From Enoplosus armatus (lineage: Eukaryota > Chordata > Actinopteri > Centrarchiformes > Enoplosidae): 64,000 nt of DNA. The position numbers and the translations under genes are program-made. The number at the start of each line of letters is the position of its first letter. Position 1 is the stretch's first letter. Location of the stretch: assembly GCF_043641665.1 (NCBI RefSeq), contig NC_092203.1:11856373-11920372 (forward strand), read 5' to 3'. The notes beneath the pieces are model-generated. The model worked only from the letters and a program-made list of their open reading frames with translations. It had not been told where the DNA came from and made no database searches. Positions 51,882-63,973 of the stretch are shown piece by piece.

Positions 51882-54800
51882 TCAAGAAATCTCAACCAAT
51901 CTCTGACTCGATTCTCCCACTATTCCTGGAGACTCAATGAAAACCTCGTCATCTTCCTCTTCTTCCTCCTCACTTTCTCCTTCAAAGATGGCGGTCATGG
52001 GGGCGGCATAGAGACGGCAGCGAGCAGCAAAGCGTCGGCTGGAGGAGCAGGGAGGAGTGAGGGAGCGAGGTCGCATGGAGGAGGAGGAGAGGAAGAAGAA
52101 GGGAGAGGAGGAGGAGGTGAGGAGGGGGTGATTAGGCATCAGATCCCTTCGCCTCCATCCTAAAATCATGGAGAAGTTCTGGCCACATGGAGATCTTGGT
52201 ATGTCCACAGTCAGGTGGACATTAACGTCACATGTATCCGAGGTATGGGACGAGCTTGTGGGTTTGACTTGGGGTTGGTCTGGTGGCAGTGACGGCACAC
52301 TCTGGAGGTCGGTAGTGGTCATAGGAGAAGAAACTATGCGAAGCCGCTCGACAGCCGAGATTCGAGAAGACGAATCAGCCCGACTACCTTTCCTCAGCAA
52401 GAGAGCCTTAAAGCTCTCGCTTCTCGCGGATCTTTGACTTCTGAGGGCTCCAGGCCCCGTCAGATGGGGCAAGGGGTCGGTGGGGGTGACTGAAGGGGAA
52501 GATGAGGAAGATGAAAACGAGATACGGCGTCTGTCGTCTTCTGAATCCCTTCTTCCTAGCATCTTCCTCTTAGACCTGAGACAAACAGAAAAAGACCAGT
52601 CACATTCATGTTCTGTAAGAAGAACATCGAAGGTAAGCTTGCTGCCTCGCTTAACAAAAGATGTTGCACCATTCTACTGTGGAAGTCAAACAACGGAACT
52701 ACTGGGTAACACAAAACATAATTTAAAATAAAAAGTCAAGATTTGAGAGAATACAGGGACGGATTTGTAAGGAAGCTTCCAATTAGGGCACAAGAAAGAA
52801 GGAAGGTCCCTGTTGCAAAGTAAAGATGCAGGAAGCTTCCAATTACAGGAAGGAAAACTAGAAGCACCCTAGTCAGAGAACAAGAAAGATGGAGGCAACT
52901 TAGTTACAGAGCAGGGAAGACGCTTACTACTTGGAAAACAAAGAAAACGGTTGATTACAAGTTAGAGAACAAGGGGACAGGAAGCTTCTATTAAGGAGAC
53001 AAGAAATAAATAAGCTACCTATTTGGGGAACAGGGAAGGAGGGAAGGGGCAGTTAGATTAGATTGGAAGAAGGTAAACAAGGAAGAATAACTGGATATTG
53101 GTGGCAGTTTACCTAGTTAAACCTACCTATGGTCAAGAACTAAACTCCATCTACTACACATTCAGTGAACAATCTTTACCTGCAGCCAAACCCTGCCTAC
53201 CAGGGCATTTATGCTGTGCCTTCCCACACTGCACTGCTCCACAGAGGCAGAGGAAGGAATCAAGCAGACACATGAGAGCGTGGTAGATGGGTTGGTACAA
53301 TAACTGTGTGCAGTGTGTGCGCAGTGTGATCCTACCTGTGGATCACAGCGAATAGATCCTCCGTGGTTCGAGGTCGACCGGAGACAAACATCTGATCTGC
53401 CGAAACACTGACCAACAGATCAGCTGGACACACAAAGAGAGAATTGAAACTGTGGATTACTTTTTACTCTCAGTCACCCAAAAATAGAATAAAAGGGTGC
53501 CTGCACTTGTGCAAACAGAAGCCTGCATAGCAGCACATACAGTATTTCAGGGCAAGTATCTTTAACTTATAATACAATAGTTATTCATGTGTACAAATTA
53601 TTGATACTTGCTGGGCTTTGTACAGACCATTTAGACCAGATTTGAAAGCAAGAGCGGAAATCTTATTCAGCAGCTTTCTGACTAAACTAAATTCTGATCA
53701 AATCTAGCAGCCATATATGTGCCAGAGCTGGTGCCAGAGCTGCCTCCGATGCCATAAGCAGCCCAATGTGCCCAACATGACTGGTTCACTGACAGGGAAC
53801 AATCGAATCAAATCCAGTAAACCCGATTTACCATGAGGAGGTCCTCCGGCCGCCTTCACCTCCTCCCTTCTCCGGTCTGCTCCGTCATTGCTCCTCCCTT
53901 CCTCTTCTTCCCCTGGTTCCTGTATCAGGAGGTCTGGAAGGGACAAGTCCCCCCGCAGGCTGTCAGTGGACAGCGCACTGCTCAGGGAGTACTTGCTGTG
54001 ACCAACCAGAGAGCAGGAGCTTTCAGAGTCACTAGTGTCTTCATCACATACTTTCGTCATCCTCACCCTCTCACTCGTTTGCATTGTTCTCTCTTTCACC
54101 ACATCTCGTTCATCTCCAGATGAGGATGAAGATGATGACGATGATGATGATGATGAAGAGGGGGAGGGCTCCATTGTTGATGACATCATCAGCAGTTGCC
54201 TGTTTGCCCTTTTCTTCCTACTCTTCCTTGCTTTGGCTTTTTTCCTTGTCGTGGATGACATCATCATCATTGTCTTCATCCCTCTCTCCTCCACCCTTTC
54301 TTTTACATCTTCCTCTTCATCTTCAGCCAGTGATGACCTCATCATCCTCTTGTGAAATATTTTCTCATTATCCTTATGAAGTCTGGGGTCTGTTGCTCCA
54401 GTTTGGGTGCCCCCGGTCTGGGTGGAAGTAGCTTCATGGACCCCTGAGTTCCCTAAGGTGCTATAGGTCTCTGTGGTTCCCCATGTTCCTGAGGTAACAT
54501 AGGTCTCCAAAGTACTCATGGTTCCACCGATAGTGGGAGCCCCTTTGATACTCAGGGTCTCTGGGATACCCATGATCCCTGAGGGGGCACATTTCCCATA
54601 GGTGTTACTGGTCTCCATGGTGTTCCAAGTTCCTGAGCTACCACAGTTTTCCAAGGTACTCGTGGTCCTGTTTAAAGTGTTTTCAGCCCCTGTGGTATCC
54701 AGGATCCCTATGGTACCCAGGGTAACTAAGGTGCTACTGGTCCCTGCGGTGCCTTTGAATGCCTCCTCTGTATTTTTATATGCAAAGAATGGTTTTGTTG

Positions 54801-57800
54801 TTTTGGGTGAGGTCAATGAGAGCTCTGGCTTCTTGTGCAAAATCAGTGGCTTCTGCCTCTGAGAGGAGTTGGCAGGTGAGTGTGTGGTGATATCAGCAGG
54901 TGTTGTGTTTACGGTCAGATCTGTGTGCAAAGGTGTGCAGAAGGAATCAGAGGGAGCCCGTGATTGGCTGTTGAGCCCAGGAGAAGGCGCTGTGATCTGT
55001 CCACTGCTCTTCCAGCCACCTGGTCCTCGTCTGCCCTCAGGGGACGCCATGAGACCCAGAATGCAACAATCAGGCTTCTTTGGCAGGATCGGCTTCTCTG
55101 GGGAGTGGAGCTTCCTCGGGCTACCTGGCTCACAGACGCTATTACTCTGTTTTAAATCACTATATGCTGTGGAATCTCCATCAACTGCAATGTGATTCCA
55201 CATTTCTGAATTTTTCTGGTCATTTGTCTCTACTTCATCTTTGCTCTCTAAGAGTATTGTTTGGCTTCCTCTTTGAGACGCTTGTTTTGTTCCAGAGAGG
55301 GTCCAGTATGAAGAATCTGTGTGCCCAACATCCATTTCCCGGTTTGCCTTTTTTTCTGCAGGCTCAGTTAGCTTAGCATCTGCTAAAATTGTATCTGTGG
55401 CCTGTTGTTGTTGCAAAAAAGGATGTTCGATAATTGTGTTGATGTGATTTATGTCAGTATCATAAGACATTTTGACCCAGGGACTATCAGGACTCGAGAC
55501 TTGATTGTTTGCAAGTGTAGCATACATGTGCATGTCTTCCCTCTCTCGTTCATTGTACTGGATGTCTTGAGGAGTTTTGCCATTGGTCAGCTTAGGCCCA
55601 GAGCTTCTCTGGTTAGCTGGACTAGCATCAATGCCTTGTGGGCTCTGAAGATTAGCATAAGATGACTCACTGTTGGGTGTCCTCACCTCACTTTTTGTTA
55701 GGTTGTAGTAATCATGATTTGACTTGTGTCCAGGTTGCTTTGCTTCTGCGTTGGCTGGGCTATGAAGGCTAGCATTACCCATCAAATCACTAGTTATGTT
55801 AGCTTCATTGCTACCTAGATCACAGGCAGCATTTTGTGATCCAGTTCCAACTAGCTGTTGGCCAGTTTTGGCTTGGCCATCACAATTAGCATTAGCCAAC
55901 ACAGCACTGTATGGATGAGCTTCTTTGCTTGGTAGGTCATGGTTAGCATTAGATGACAATGTGTCAGCTTGACTATGGAGTGTAGCATCAGCAGATGCAG
56001 CATTGGCTATCATGATGCTAGTGAGCAGGCCTTCCTGGTTCTTGACAGACCGAAGCTTGACACCCTGTAAAGCTTGGGCAGTGACCAGGAGACAGGGGGG
56101 CGTGGCCTCTTTAACATAGCAGTTTGGAGACTTATCAAGGCCTGGTGGGGGGAGAGGGGTGGCAGGGGATGTGGGGAGAGTAGGCAGAGGTGGTGGTGGT
56201 GGAGGAGGAGGAAGATCAGCAATTGGCAATTCTTGGAGTTCTGAAGGAGGAGGAGGTGGGGAAGTTGGGGGAGGAGGGAAGTTGGTTGATGGTGTCATGG
56301 TGGACACCAGAGTATGATGGGAGGTCTGCCTAACAGCGTAGGAGTAGGGGGGAGGAGGAGGCCGAGAGGAAAGAGGAAGAGGAGGAGGAGTGGGGAGGGA
56401 TGAAGGTGGGAGAGGAGGAGGAGGAGGTGGAGGAGGTGGGGGAGGGGGAGGAGGAAGAGATGAAGGTGAAGGAGGAGGGGCAGCAGAGAGTTTGGTGAAA
56501 GGAGGAGGAGCATGCAGGCAGGGCTGAGGAAGAGGAGGAGCGGGAGGAGGAGACTTGCGAATGGGGGAGTAGAAGACAGGAGGCAGAGGAGAAGAACAAA
56601 CTGGTAGAGGAGGTGGAGCAGGGAGAAGAGGATGCTTGGCAGAGGAGTCTGATGAGGTGCAGGAGGAGAGGGAGGAGGTGGAGGAAAATGAGGAGGAGAG
56701 GGAGGAGAAAAGTGACGACTTCCTCTCTGGCACTGGTGGCTTTGGCCTCCCTTCGCCCCGAGACGTCGTCCTGGGCAGGCAGGAGACAGCAGGGGACAGG
56801 GGGAAAGAAGACGAGGGTAAAGCAGAGAAGGGAGAAGTTGGGGGGAGGGAGAAGACTCCGGGGCTTGCTGCGAGAGGGGAGGAGGGGGTGAGGGGGGAAG
56901 ACACAGGAGTACCAGGAGTGGGGGTGTTAGACTGGCTGGAGTAGCCACTAGAGGGTGAAGCAAGGCGCTGCAGCCCAGCCACAGAAGAGGCAGCTGGATG
57001 GGGGTTAAGAGTAAATCTCAGCCCCTCCTCCTCTGAGCCTGGAGACCCAGGGTTGAAGACGTGGGCATGAGAGTGGCTGGGGCTTGGTGGTAGGTGCTCG
57101 GAAGGAGGAAAGTCAATGGAGGTTGCCTGGCAGTCCGGGATTAAAGGTTCAAAGGTTGTGACTGTCCCACAGTTGAGCCCACTCTGGCGTCTTCTGATGT
57201 TACTCCGGGGCACCCAGGGGTCATCGAAGGTCTGCGGAGATGAGGTGGTCTTCTGCTGGGTGGTGTGCTCCAGGTGGGGGCTCCGCTCCAGATTGGGACT
57301 GATGGAGGAGCGGGGGGGTTTGCTACGGCCTGGACGGCGCCTCAGAGAGTCTGAGCGCAATGGTGGAGGAGGTGGGCGCTTGGTCTTGCGGAGGGAGATG
57401 CTGCGGGTGACAGTGCAAGAGTAGGAGGAGGAAGTGCTGTACTTCCTTTTCTCCCGGTTTAGCACGGGAGAGGAGGTAATTTTCTCCGAACACAAAGAGT
57501 TGCTGTCAGTGTGAGAGGGTGAAGAGCAACCGGAGGAGAGCAGGGGGTCACAGCTCCAACCTTCCCCAGAAACACATCTCATGTCCAGGGTGATGCCGTT
57601 CCAGTCACCACTGCTGGGGGTGACGCTGTGGACACTGGAGCTGGGGGAGAGGGGATGGTAGCTCCAAGTCTCCCCAGTGTTGGAGACACTATCGTAGGAG
57701 CATTGGGTGTCCTGCTGGGTGGGGGTCTGGTCACTCAGAGCCTGGTAGCTAAACTGAGACTCTGAGTCTGCGATGGAGGAAGAGGAGAGGTAGTGGGAGG

Positions 57801-60800
57801 AGGAAGGGGAAATGTGATGTTGGGCAGCCTCATTCAGGGGCTTATCACTGGGGTAAGACCACTCTGATTGCAGGGTATTGCTGGGGGTGCCGGGAAGGGA
57901 GGAGGTGATGGGGGAGGAAGGAAAGGAAGAGGATGAGGAGGAAGGAGATTGGGGGATGACTCTGGCAGTGGGGTCAAAGGGCAGCAGGGGCTGGAGGTCG
58001 CTGGGGAAACCGTGTAGATCCTGTGACTGGAGAAGAAAACAGGAAGAAAAAAAGAGAGGGAAAGAATATTATTTTTTGTTTTAGTCACTGAGCTACTTGT
58101 GACAGTGATTTCTCCTAAACTGACCTGGCAGCAAGATGAGGAGGGACTGAGTGTCCTGTAGGAGGTGCTGTTGCTGGCCTCGGAGTTCAGAGAGGAGTTG
58201 GTTGCCAGCCGGGGGAAGCTGTGGGCCTCTGAGGAGGATGAGCAGCAGGAGGTGGAGTGGTCGCGACTGGGGTTGACAGGTGGGGAGGAGGTAAGGGAGG
58301 CCATGAGGCTGGACATCCCATCTCCTTTTGGGGCTCGGATCCTCCTTGCTGATGATGACTGCCCCTCCTCTCTGTCTTCTCCTGACTCCTTCTCTTCTAC
58401 CTCCTCTCCTGTATTCTTCTGTTGATGGGCAGAGGTGCAGGAGGCAGGTCGACCCACAGTGGAGAACTGACCGGGAAGAACCAAAGAGACCAAAGGCGAG
58501 TCTGGAGAGACAGAGGTTAAGAACAGAGGAGATAAAGGAAGAGAAGAAGAAATGCTTTCTTATAAACGAGAGGTGATTGAATTGATTGATTGATACAGTG
58601 AGTCACGGAGTACTGCAAGAAGTGACATAAGAAGGAGATAAAGTGATTGTTTGATGAATGCGGTAATGAATACATGGGGCTTATACCTGGCTTCCGGCTG
58701 ACATCTTCAGGTATCCCAGTAACTGTCTTGCGGCGGCTCAGGTTACGGGGTCGCCGGGATAACGAGTCAGCGTTGGAAACCACTCTTCGAAAACTGGCCT
58801 GACGATCAAAGCTCTCTCCTGAAACGAACACATGTACGAAAACACAATAAAAGTATGAGAAAGCTCTCTTAGTTGATGAATTTGTAGAACTAGAGATTCT
58901 TTCAGTTTAACAGGTTCCAAGTCCGAGTGGAGTCCCAAGCCACAGTAAAGTTGAGTCCAGTGTGGAAGTCGAGTTTCAAGTCTGAATCACGTTTCAAGTC
59001 CTGCATGAGTCCAAAGTCTGATCTAAAGCTCTTTTCCAAGTTGAGTCCTAACTTCAAATTGAGTTTCAAGTCAGAGTAAAACCCCAAGTCTGAGAAAAAT
59101 GCAAAGTCCAAGTCAAGTCTAAAATTTGTGTCTAGTCTTAAGCAAGAACTGAATCCTGAATCAAGTTAAGAATGAGTTGAAGTCCCAAGTCGTAGTCGAG
59201 AGTCCAGAGAGTCCAGATTCAAATGGAGACTCTTGGAGTTGAATCTTGGGTCTGAGTCAAATCAGAGAGAAGAGTCCTTGATATTAGAATCTAGATCTGA
59301 CTCCAGTCACCTACCTGTTATATTGATAGGGACCATATCAGCTCCGACGGCCTCGGCCTGCTGCCTCATCCTCTCCTCCGGTGTTGGAAGACGGGTGGTC
59401 GGCTCCATCTCCACGTCGACTGTTGGCTCGTAGGCAGGAGCAAAGACATCCCAACGCGAGGTGTGGTGGACAGGGTTGAGGACCAGTGGGGTCAGAGGTC
59501 GCGTGTTGTTCAAGATGAACCTCTCGTCTTCATCTGAGACAGCTGAGGACTAAGTACACACACACGTGTTAACTTACACATTTGTTTAGCTAGCTTGGAG
59601 TCTAACTCAGCCTGAAAGATTCGAGTTTTACTACAGTGAACTGTAGTTTAACCTTGGAGAGTAAGGTTTAACTACAGTGGAGTCTGGTTTAGCCACAGGA
59701 GAGTCAAATTTAAGACCAGTATAGTCTGGTTTAACATGGGACAGAATCTAGTATAATCCTCAGTAGAGTCTAGTTTAAAATTGAGGAGCCAGGTTAAACC
59801 CCAGATAAATCCAGTTTACTGGATTCAAGTCAAATTTTAGGGTTGGGGTAAATCCCAGTACACCTAATTTTAACCACAGTTAAGTCAAACCCAGCCTGAA
59901 ATCTAAATCAATCTAATTTAACTCGCTGTAGTAAACCGCCAAATGTATCTTAATCTTGTAGAGTCTGGTTTAACCCAGTGGAGTCTAGATTAAACACTTA
60001 AATTAAATCCCAGGAAATACTTGTCTGATTCTAATTTAACCTCCATCTTAAACTTCATCAGAGTCTAGTTTAAGATGGAGGAGTCAGATTTAAACCTTGT
60101 AGAGTCAGGTTTAGCTAAGTAGAATCTAGATGTTCCCCCTGTAGTGTGTACTGTAGTATACTATATTTCAGCTTGGTAAAGTCAAGTTTAACTCTAGTAG
60201 TTTTGTGAAGTCTGGTTGGGTGTGACTAGCATAGTACTCTAGTTTTGTCTACTTCATTCTAGTCTAGTCTACTTTAGTCTAGTTCGATCCATGTTTACCT
60301 TTCTCCTCCAAACTGAAAACTTGAAACAAACTGAAAAGCAAGACTGAGAGAGAAAGTCCAGGAATCGAGACCTCTGAGAGGAGAAACACAGCAGAAATGA
60401 ATGAGAGTAAATGAGAGAGCGAGACGTAGGACACTTTATGGTACAAACAATGAGGACATATGATGGTATAATAACTGTCAGTACTTCAGTCCGGCCAGCA
60501 GGTGGCAGTAAAACAAAGTGATTCGTGTAGGGAGTTAAAACCAGACCAGAACTGGATCAAAGTGGATCCAGCAACATCCAGCTGGATTAGAGAGGGTCAG
60601 TTTAATTAGAGGCTGAATGAAACCAAAATTAATCTGCCTGGTTTTTCTCCATATTGAGTACTTTAAGTACATTTTGCTATTAATACTTATGTCCTAAATG
60701 TTGAATGTAGGACAAGTATTTTTACATTGATGCATCATACAGCTCCTGTAGGAAAGAGGTATTTGTACTGCAGTCTGTTCAGCCTCATTAATATTCATGA

Positions 60801-60824
60801 GCCAACACTGTATCCATATGAATA

Positions 60825-60865
<41 letters not shown>

Positions 60866-62294
60866 ACTAACCATCTTTCTGCTTTTGTCCTTCCACCGTC
60901 GGCGTGTTGTTCTGCCCTCTGATTGGCCAGGACCTGAAGAGGACGGACTCGGTGGGCGGAGCTGAGAGCTGCCGGGTCGACTGTAGCCATGCTGAGTCAG
61001 CCCGTTACACGCTACACACACACACACACACACACACGAGAGAGAACAGAAACACGATGAGACACTTAAGATGTTCATGTAGTCCATAATCAATAAGACA
61101 ATCAAAATCAATCAATCAATCAATCAGCCAGTCAACTTGATGATTGTTTGAAAAATAATATCTCAATTGAATTGATTATGCTGTTTTAAACTGCAGTAAA
61201 TCAATAGATCAGCTGAAAAGGTGTGAGCGTCTGATGCCGACTGCTCTTAATCAATCAATTAATCAAGTAACTTCAGCATTAATCGATACGGCTGACATGA
61301 AAGGAAGTCCTTTGTCTGTGAATTGGGGTGGGGGGGGTGACATGAAGCACTGCAGCTGCCGTGATGCAGTCTGCAGTGTGTGTGTGTGTGTGTGTGCGCG
61401 CTGCAGACCCCTGCAGCTCTCTGCAATCTGCTCTCAGTGTTCAATAGTCGATCAGGTAGAGAGGCTGAATCAAGAGCCAAAATCACCAAAATAAGAGCTT
61501 TTAAATGTCTGTTTCATCAGCATGCAAGAAGTCAAATGAGTCTGGCTTTTATTCACTGGCAGCGCTGGAGGAAGTACTCAGGTCTCTCAATAACAGTTAC
61601 GACTTCGAAAGAACTGTTTGAGGATAAAGACTTTTAGGTTTTACGGTTCAGGTTAGACTTCGGTTTAGTTTAGGATTAGGGGCTAAGGAATGCGTTATGT
61701 CAATGAGGGGCCTCACAAGTATAGAAAGAGTGTGTGTTGGGTCAGGAGGTCAGAGTGTGTCGACGTCTGTCGGCTAATTGTAATCCTCGTCACACACATA
61801 CACACAGCCTTAAGGTAGGAGTTAGTGTGTGTGTGTGTGTGTGTGTCAACATGTCAAACACACTGAAGCTCTACAACCTGTCAGTCCATCTCTCAGTCCT
61901 GTCTCACTTCGTGTCTCACTTCCTGTCTGTGGCTCTCAGCTCACAGCCCATTGGTTCCTACTGAAGACGTAAATATATAGTTTCATGTTTCCTCAAACAG
62001 CTGCTCGCTGCAGTTTTTATCAAACAGGAGGAAATAGTGCATTTGTGGGGGACTATTTTCAGCGGCGGATGAATTAAGATGAAGTATTTGGGGCAGCAGG
62101 ACGGTGTATGTGGGACTGAGTCTAAATAAACTACAGGGTGTGCGTTCATGGTCGACTATCGCCACTTCGCTCTGTTGACCTCTGACCTTGCAGATCATCA
62201 GCGCTGCCGGATCGTCTTTTTCCAGGGATGAAGAGCAGACCCTGCTGGGGCTTCTGGGTAGTGTAGTGAACAGACCACTTGCGGTCCCCGTCCC
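51882..62294 (-). CDS. NHS-family (Nance-Horan syndrome protein-like) actin regulator, 5' end outside or unresolved
   Basis: Minus-strand exons in order: about 62187-62294, 60872-61011, 59315-59549, 58687-58818, 58125-58501, 53832-58026, 53336-53423 and 51882-52575. Phases close throughout, giving about 1,990 codons. Family blocks: KWSVHYT in the first exon seen; LPTPEERMRQQAEAVGAD and INITG; SFDRQASFRR and RRKTVTGIP; a giant exon with polyproline near 56400; then EDLFAVIHRSKRKMLGRRDS, SFKALLLRKGSRAD, and RSLTPPCSSSRRFAAR with PMTAI near the end. NHS and NHSL proteins carry an N-terminal WAVE-homology domain and bind the Scar/WAVE complex to tune lamellipodia and junctional actin; that domain's exon is not in view. 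The protein is longer than usual because the giant exon (4,195 bases) has repeat-derived sections. I cannot choose between NHS, NHSL1, NHSL2 and NHSL3. Confidence 0.88.
54070..54360 (-). other. Serine run and acidic/basic low-complexity section of the giant NHS-family exon
   Basis: Bases 54121-54165 are a (GAT)n-like run on the plus strand, read as a poly-serine stretch of about 14 residues. Flanking codons give Lys/Arg-rich and Glu-rich stretches (KKAKARKSRKKR; EDEEEDVKERVEE). The frame stays open, so the section is probably translated but disordered. Confidence 0.75.
58900..59235. repeat. Decayed periodic tract, AGTCCAAGTC type
   Basis: Imperfect repeats of 'gagtccaagtc' and 'gagtttcaagtctga' in an intron of the NHS-family gene. 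Confidence 0.65.
59600..60260. repeat. Decayed periodic tract, GAGTCTAGTTTAA type
   Basis: Loose repeats of 'gagtctagtttaaccacagt', spaced about 25-45 bases, fill most of the NHS-family intron between exons 60872-61011 and 59315-59549. The rest of that intron (60260-60826) is unique. Confidence 0.7.
60827..60864. repeat. (GT)n microsatellite downstream of an NHS-family exon
   Basis: About 19 units; (CA)n in the transcript, starting seven bases after the donor of exon 60872-61011. Confidence 0.97.
61015..61037. repeat. (CA)n microsatellite upstream of an NHS-family exon
   Basis: About 11 units; (UG)n in the transcript, ending directly at the UAG acceptor of exon 60872-61011. Confidence 0.97.
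61040..62186 (-). other. Intron of the NHS-family gene
   Basis: No exon signal. Short (TG)n lie at 61376-61396 and 61826-61848, and (AATC)n at 61106-61128. The rest is unique. Confidence 0.55.
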
Positions 62295-62299
62295 CTGCT

Positions 62300-63050
62300 G
62301 CAGAGACAGAGACGGAGAGTGCAGCTCAGTATGTGACTGGTTTCTGTGTTTAATCTTGTTTCAGCAGATTCACACACACACACAGAAACAGTGATGATCA
62401 GTGTTGCAGCACTCAGCACTCCTCAAGGTGACCTCAGAGACACATGCACAGCGCCAGAGGGCTTTTATTTTGAAGGAACAGCAGATAGATTAGCTGTGGT
62501 ATTTAGTGGACAGATGTGCGGACAGATGTGAAGTTAAGGTGTCAGTCTTCTGTTTCTTTACAGCCGTAAATCTGCCTTTTCTGCTGGTTAACAGATAAAC
62601 AAGTAAAAGTATTCTTGATGTTATGTTTAACTCATTCATTGTTTAAATACAACTTATTTATAAACAGATATAATCAACACTACGTTCTCTTCATTCGGCC
62701 TAAAGTCATTGGTTATTTAGGACAAAAATAAAATCGGATATTGACATTTCAGCCTCCTGAAAGCTTGGAGACACTGATACTGCACCTACTGATTCCTGTC
62801 CAGGAGCATACAGAGCCTCAGATAACTCATGTCGCAACGAGAGGCCACGACTCGGTCTACACTCGGACGTATGACTGCGCACAAAGAGTGGAAATACTCA
62901 AGATCAGAAGTCATGCGACCCCTTTAAAGTTTAGTAATGTTTCTATGTACAGTTATGGAGTAATATGGCTCCAAAGAAGTACCCAAGAAACACGTTTGAC
63001 ATGACTTTAACTGACTCCAGCCAATCAAAGAGCAGGACTTTCTGGATTTC
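62300..63050 (-). other. Upstream intron or flank of the NHS-family gene
   Basis: No further exon is recognised. The exon with the WAVE-homology domain probably lies beyond 64000. Confidence 0.45.
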
Positions 63051-63520
63051 TGCAGGTTCTGGGAGTGCTTGCGGTGGCTGGAGAGGTCCTTGAGGAAGTA
63101 CCAAAGATTATTGAAAAGGTTCCAAGGATCCTAGAAGAGGTGCCATCAGGAGGTTTCAGTGGTTGTGAGGTTGTGAGGTAGTCCTTGAGAAGTATCTGAG
63201 GTCCTTGAGGATTTCTCTTGGTCTTTGAGGGGGATGAAGGGGTCCTTGAAGAGGGTCCTGGAGGTACTGAAGTGGTTCCATTGATACTTGAGAACTACCA
63301 GAGGTTCTTGGGTAGGTTTAAATTGTCCTTGAGGAGGTCCTTAAAGAGGGTCTTTAAGTCTTTGACGTGGTTTCACATGTTCTTGAAAAGATGCCAGCGG
63401 TCTTTAAGGAGTCCCAAATGGTCCCTGGGAAGGTCCAAGAGGTCCTTGAGGGTCTGGAGGTCACTGAGGGGTTATAAGTTCCTTTAAGAGGGTCCTGAGT
63501 CCTTGAGTCAGTTATTGGTA
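63050..63520. repeat. Decayed periodic tract, CCTTGAGGAGGT type
   Basis: Loose repeats of 'gtccttgaggaggt' and 'gaggttccaagg' resemble the tract at 44640-45860 in sense and composition. Confidence 0.65.
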
Positions 63521-63667
63521 TTGTTGCTATGGTTACCTGCAGTTTAGTGCACCTTGAGCTCTGACTTAGGAAGGTGCTTAAGCTGTAAACATACACCTGA
63601 CAGCCAATCAGAGAGCTGCATCATATGAGGTCATCTTTACAGAACGATTATTATATTGATAACTGCT

Positions 63668-63716
63668 CTCTCTCTCTATATATAATATATATACACACAC
63701 ACACACACGAGTGATG

Positions 63717-63749
<33 letters not shown>

Positions 63750-63772
63750 CATATATATACTTACGAGTGATG

Positions 63773-63803
<31 letters not shown>

Positions 63804-63826
63804 CATATATATACTTACGAGTGATG

Positions 63827-63865
<39 letters not shown>

Positions 63866-63888
63866 CATATATATACTTACGAGTGATG

Positions 63889-63919
<31 letters not shown>

Positions 63920-63942
63920 CATATATATACTTACGAGTGATG

Positions 63943-63973
<31 letters not shown>

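Noticed and set aside
56295..56963. Alternative 222-codon and 89-codon frames in the polyproline region
   Set aside because: Shadow frames of the NHS-family exon caused by proline-, serine- and leucine-rich codons. The frame used is the one that closes with all neighbouring exons.
57834..58493. Single 219-codon minus-strand frame as one exon
   Set aside because: It runs through the intron between the exons at 58125-58501 and 53832-58026. Past the donor at 58124 it is out of frame with the giant exon.
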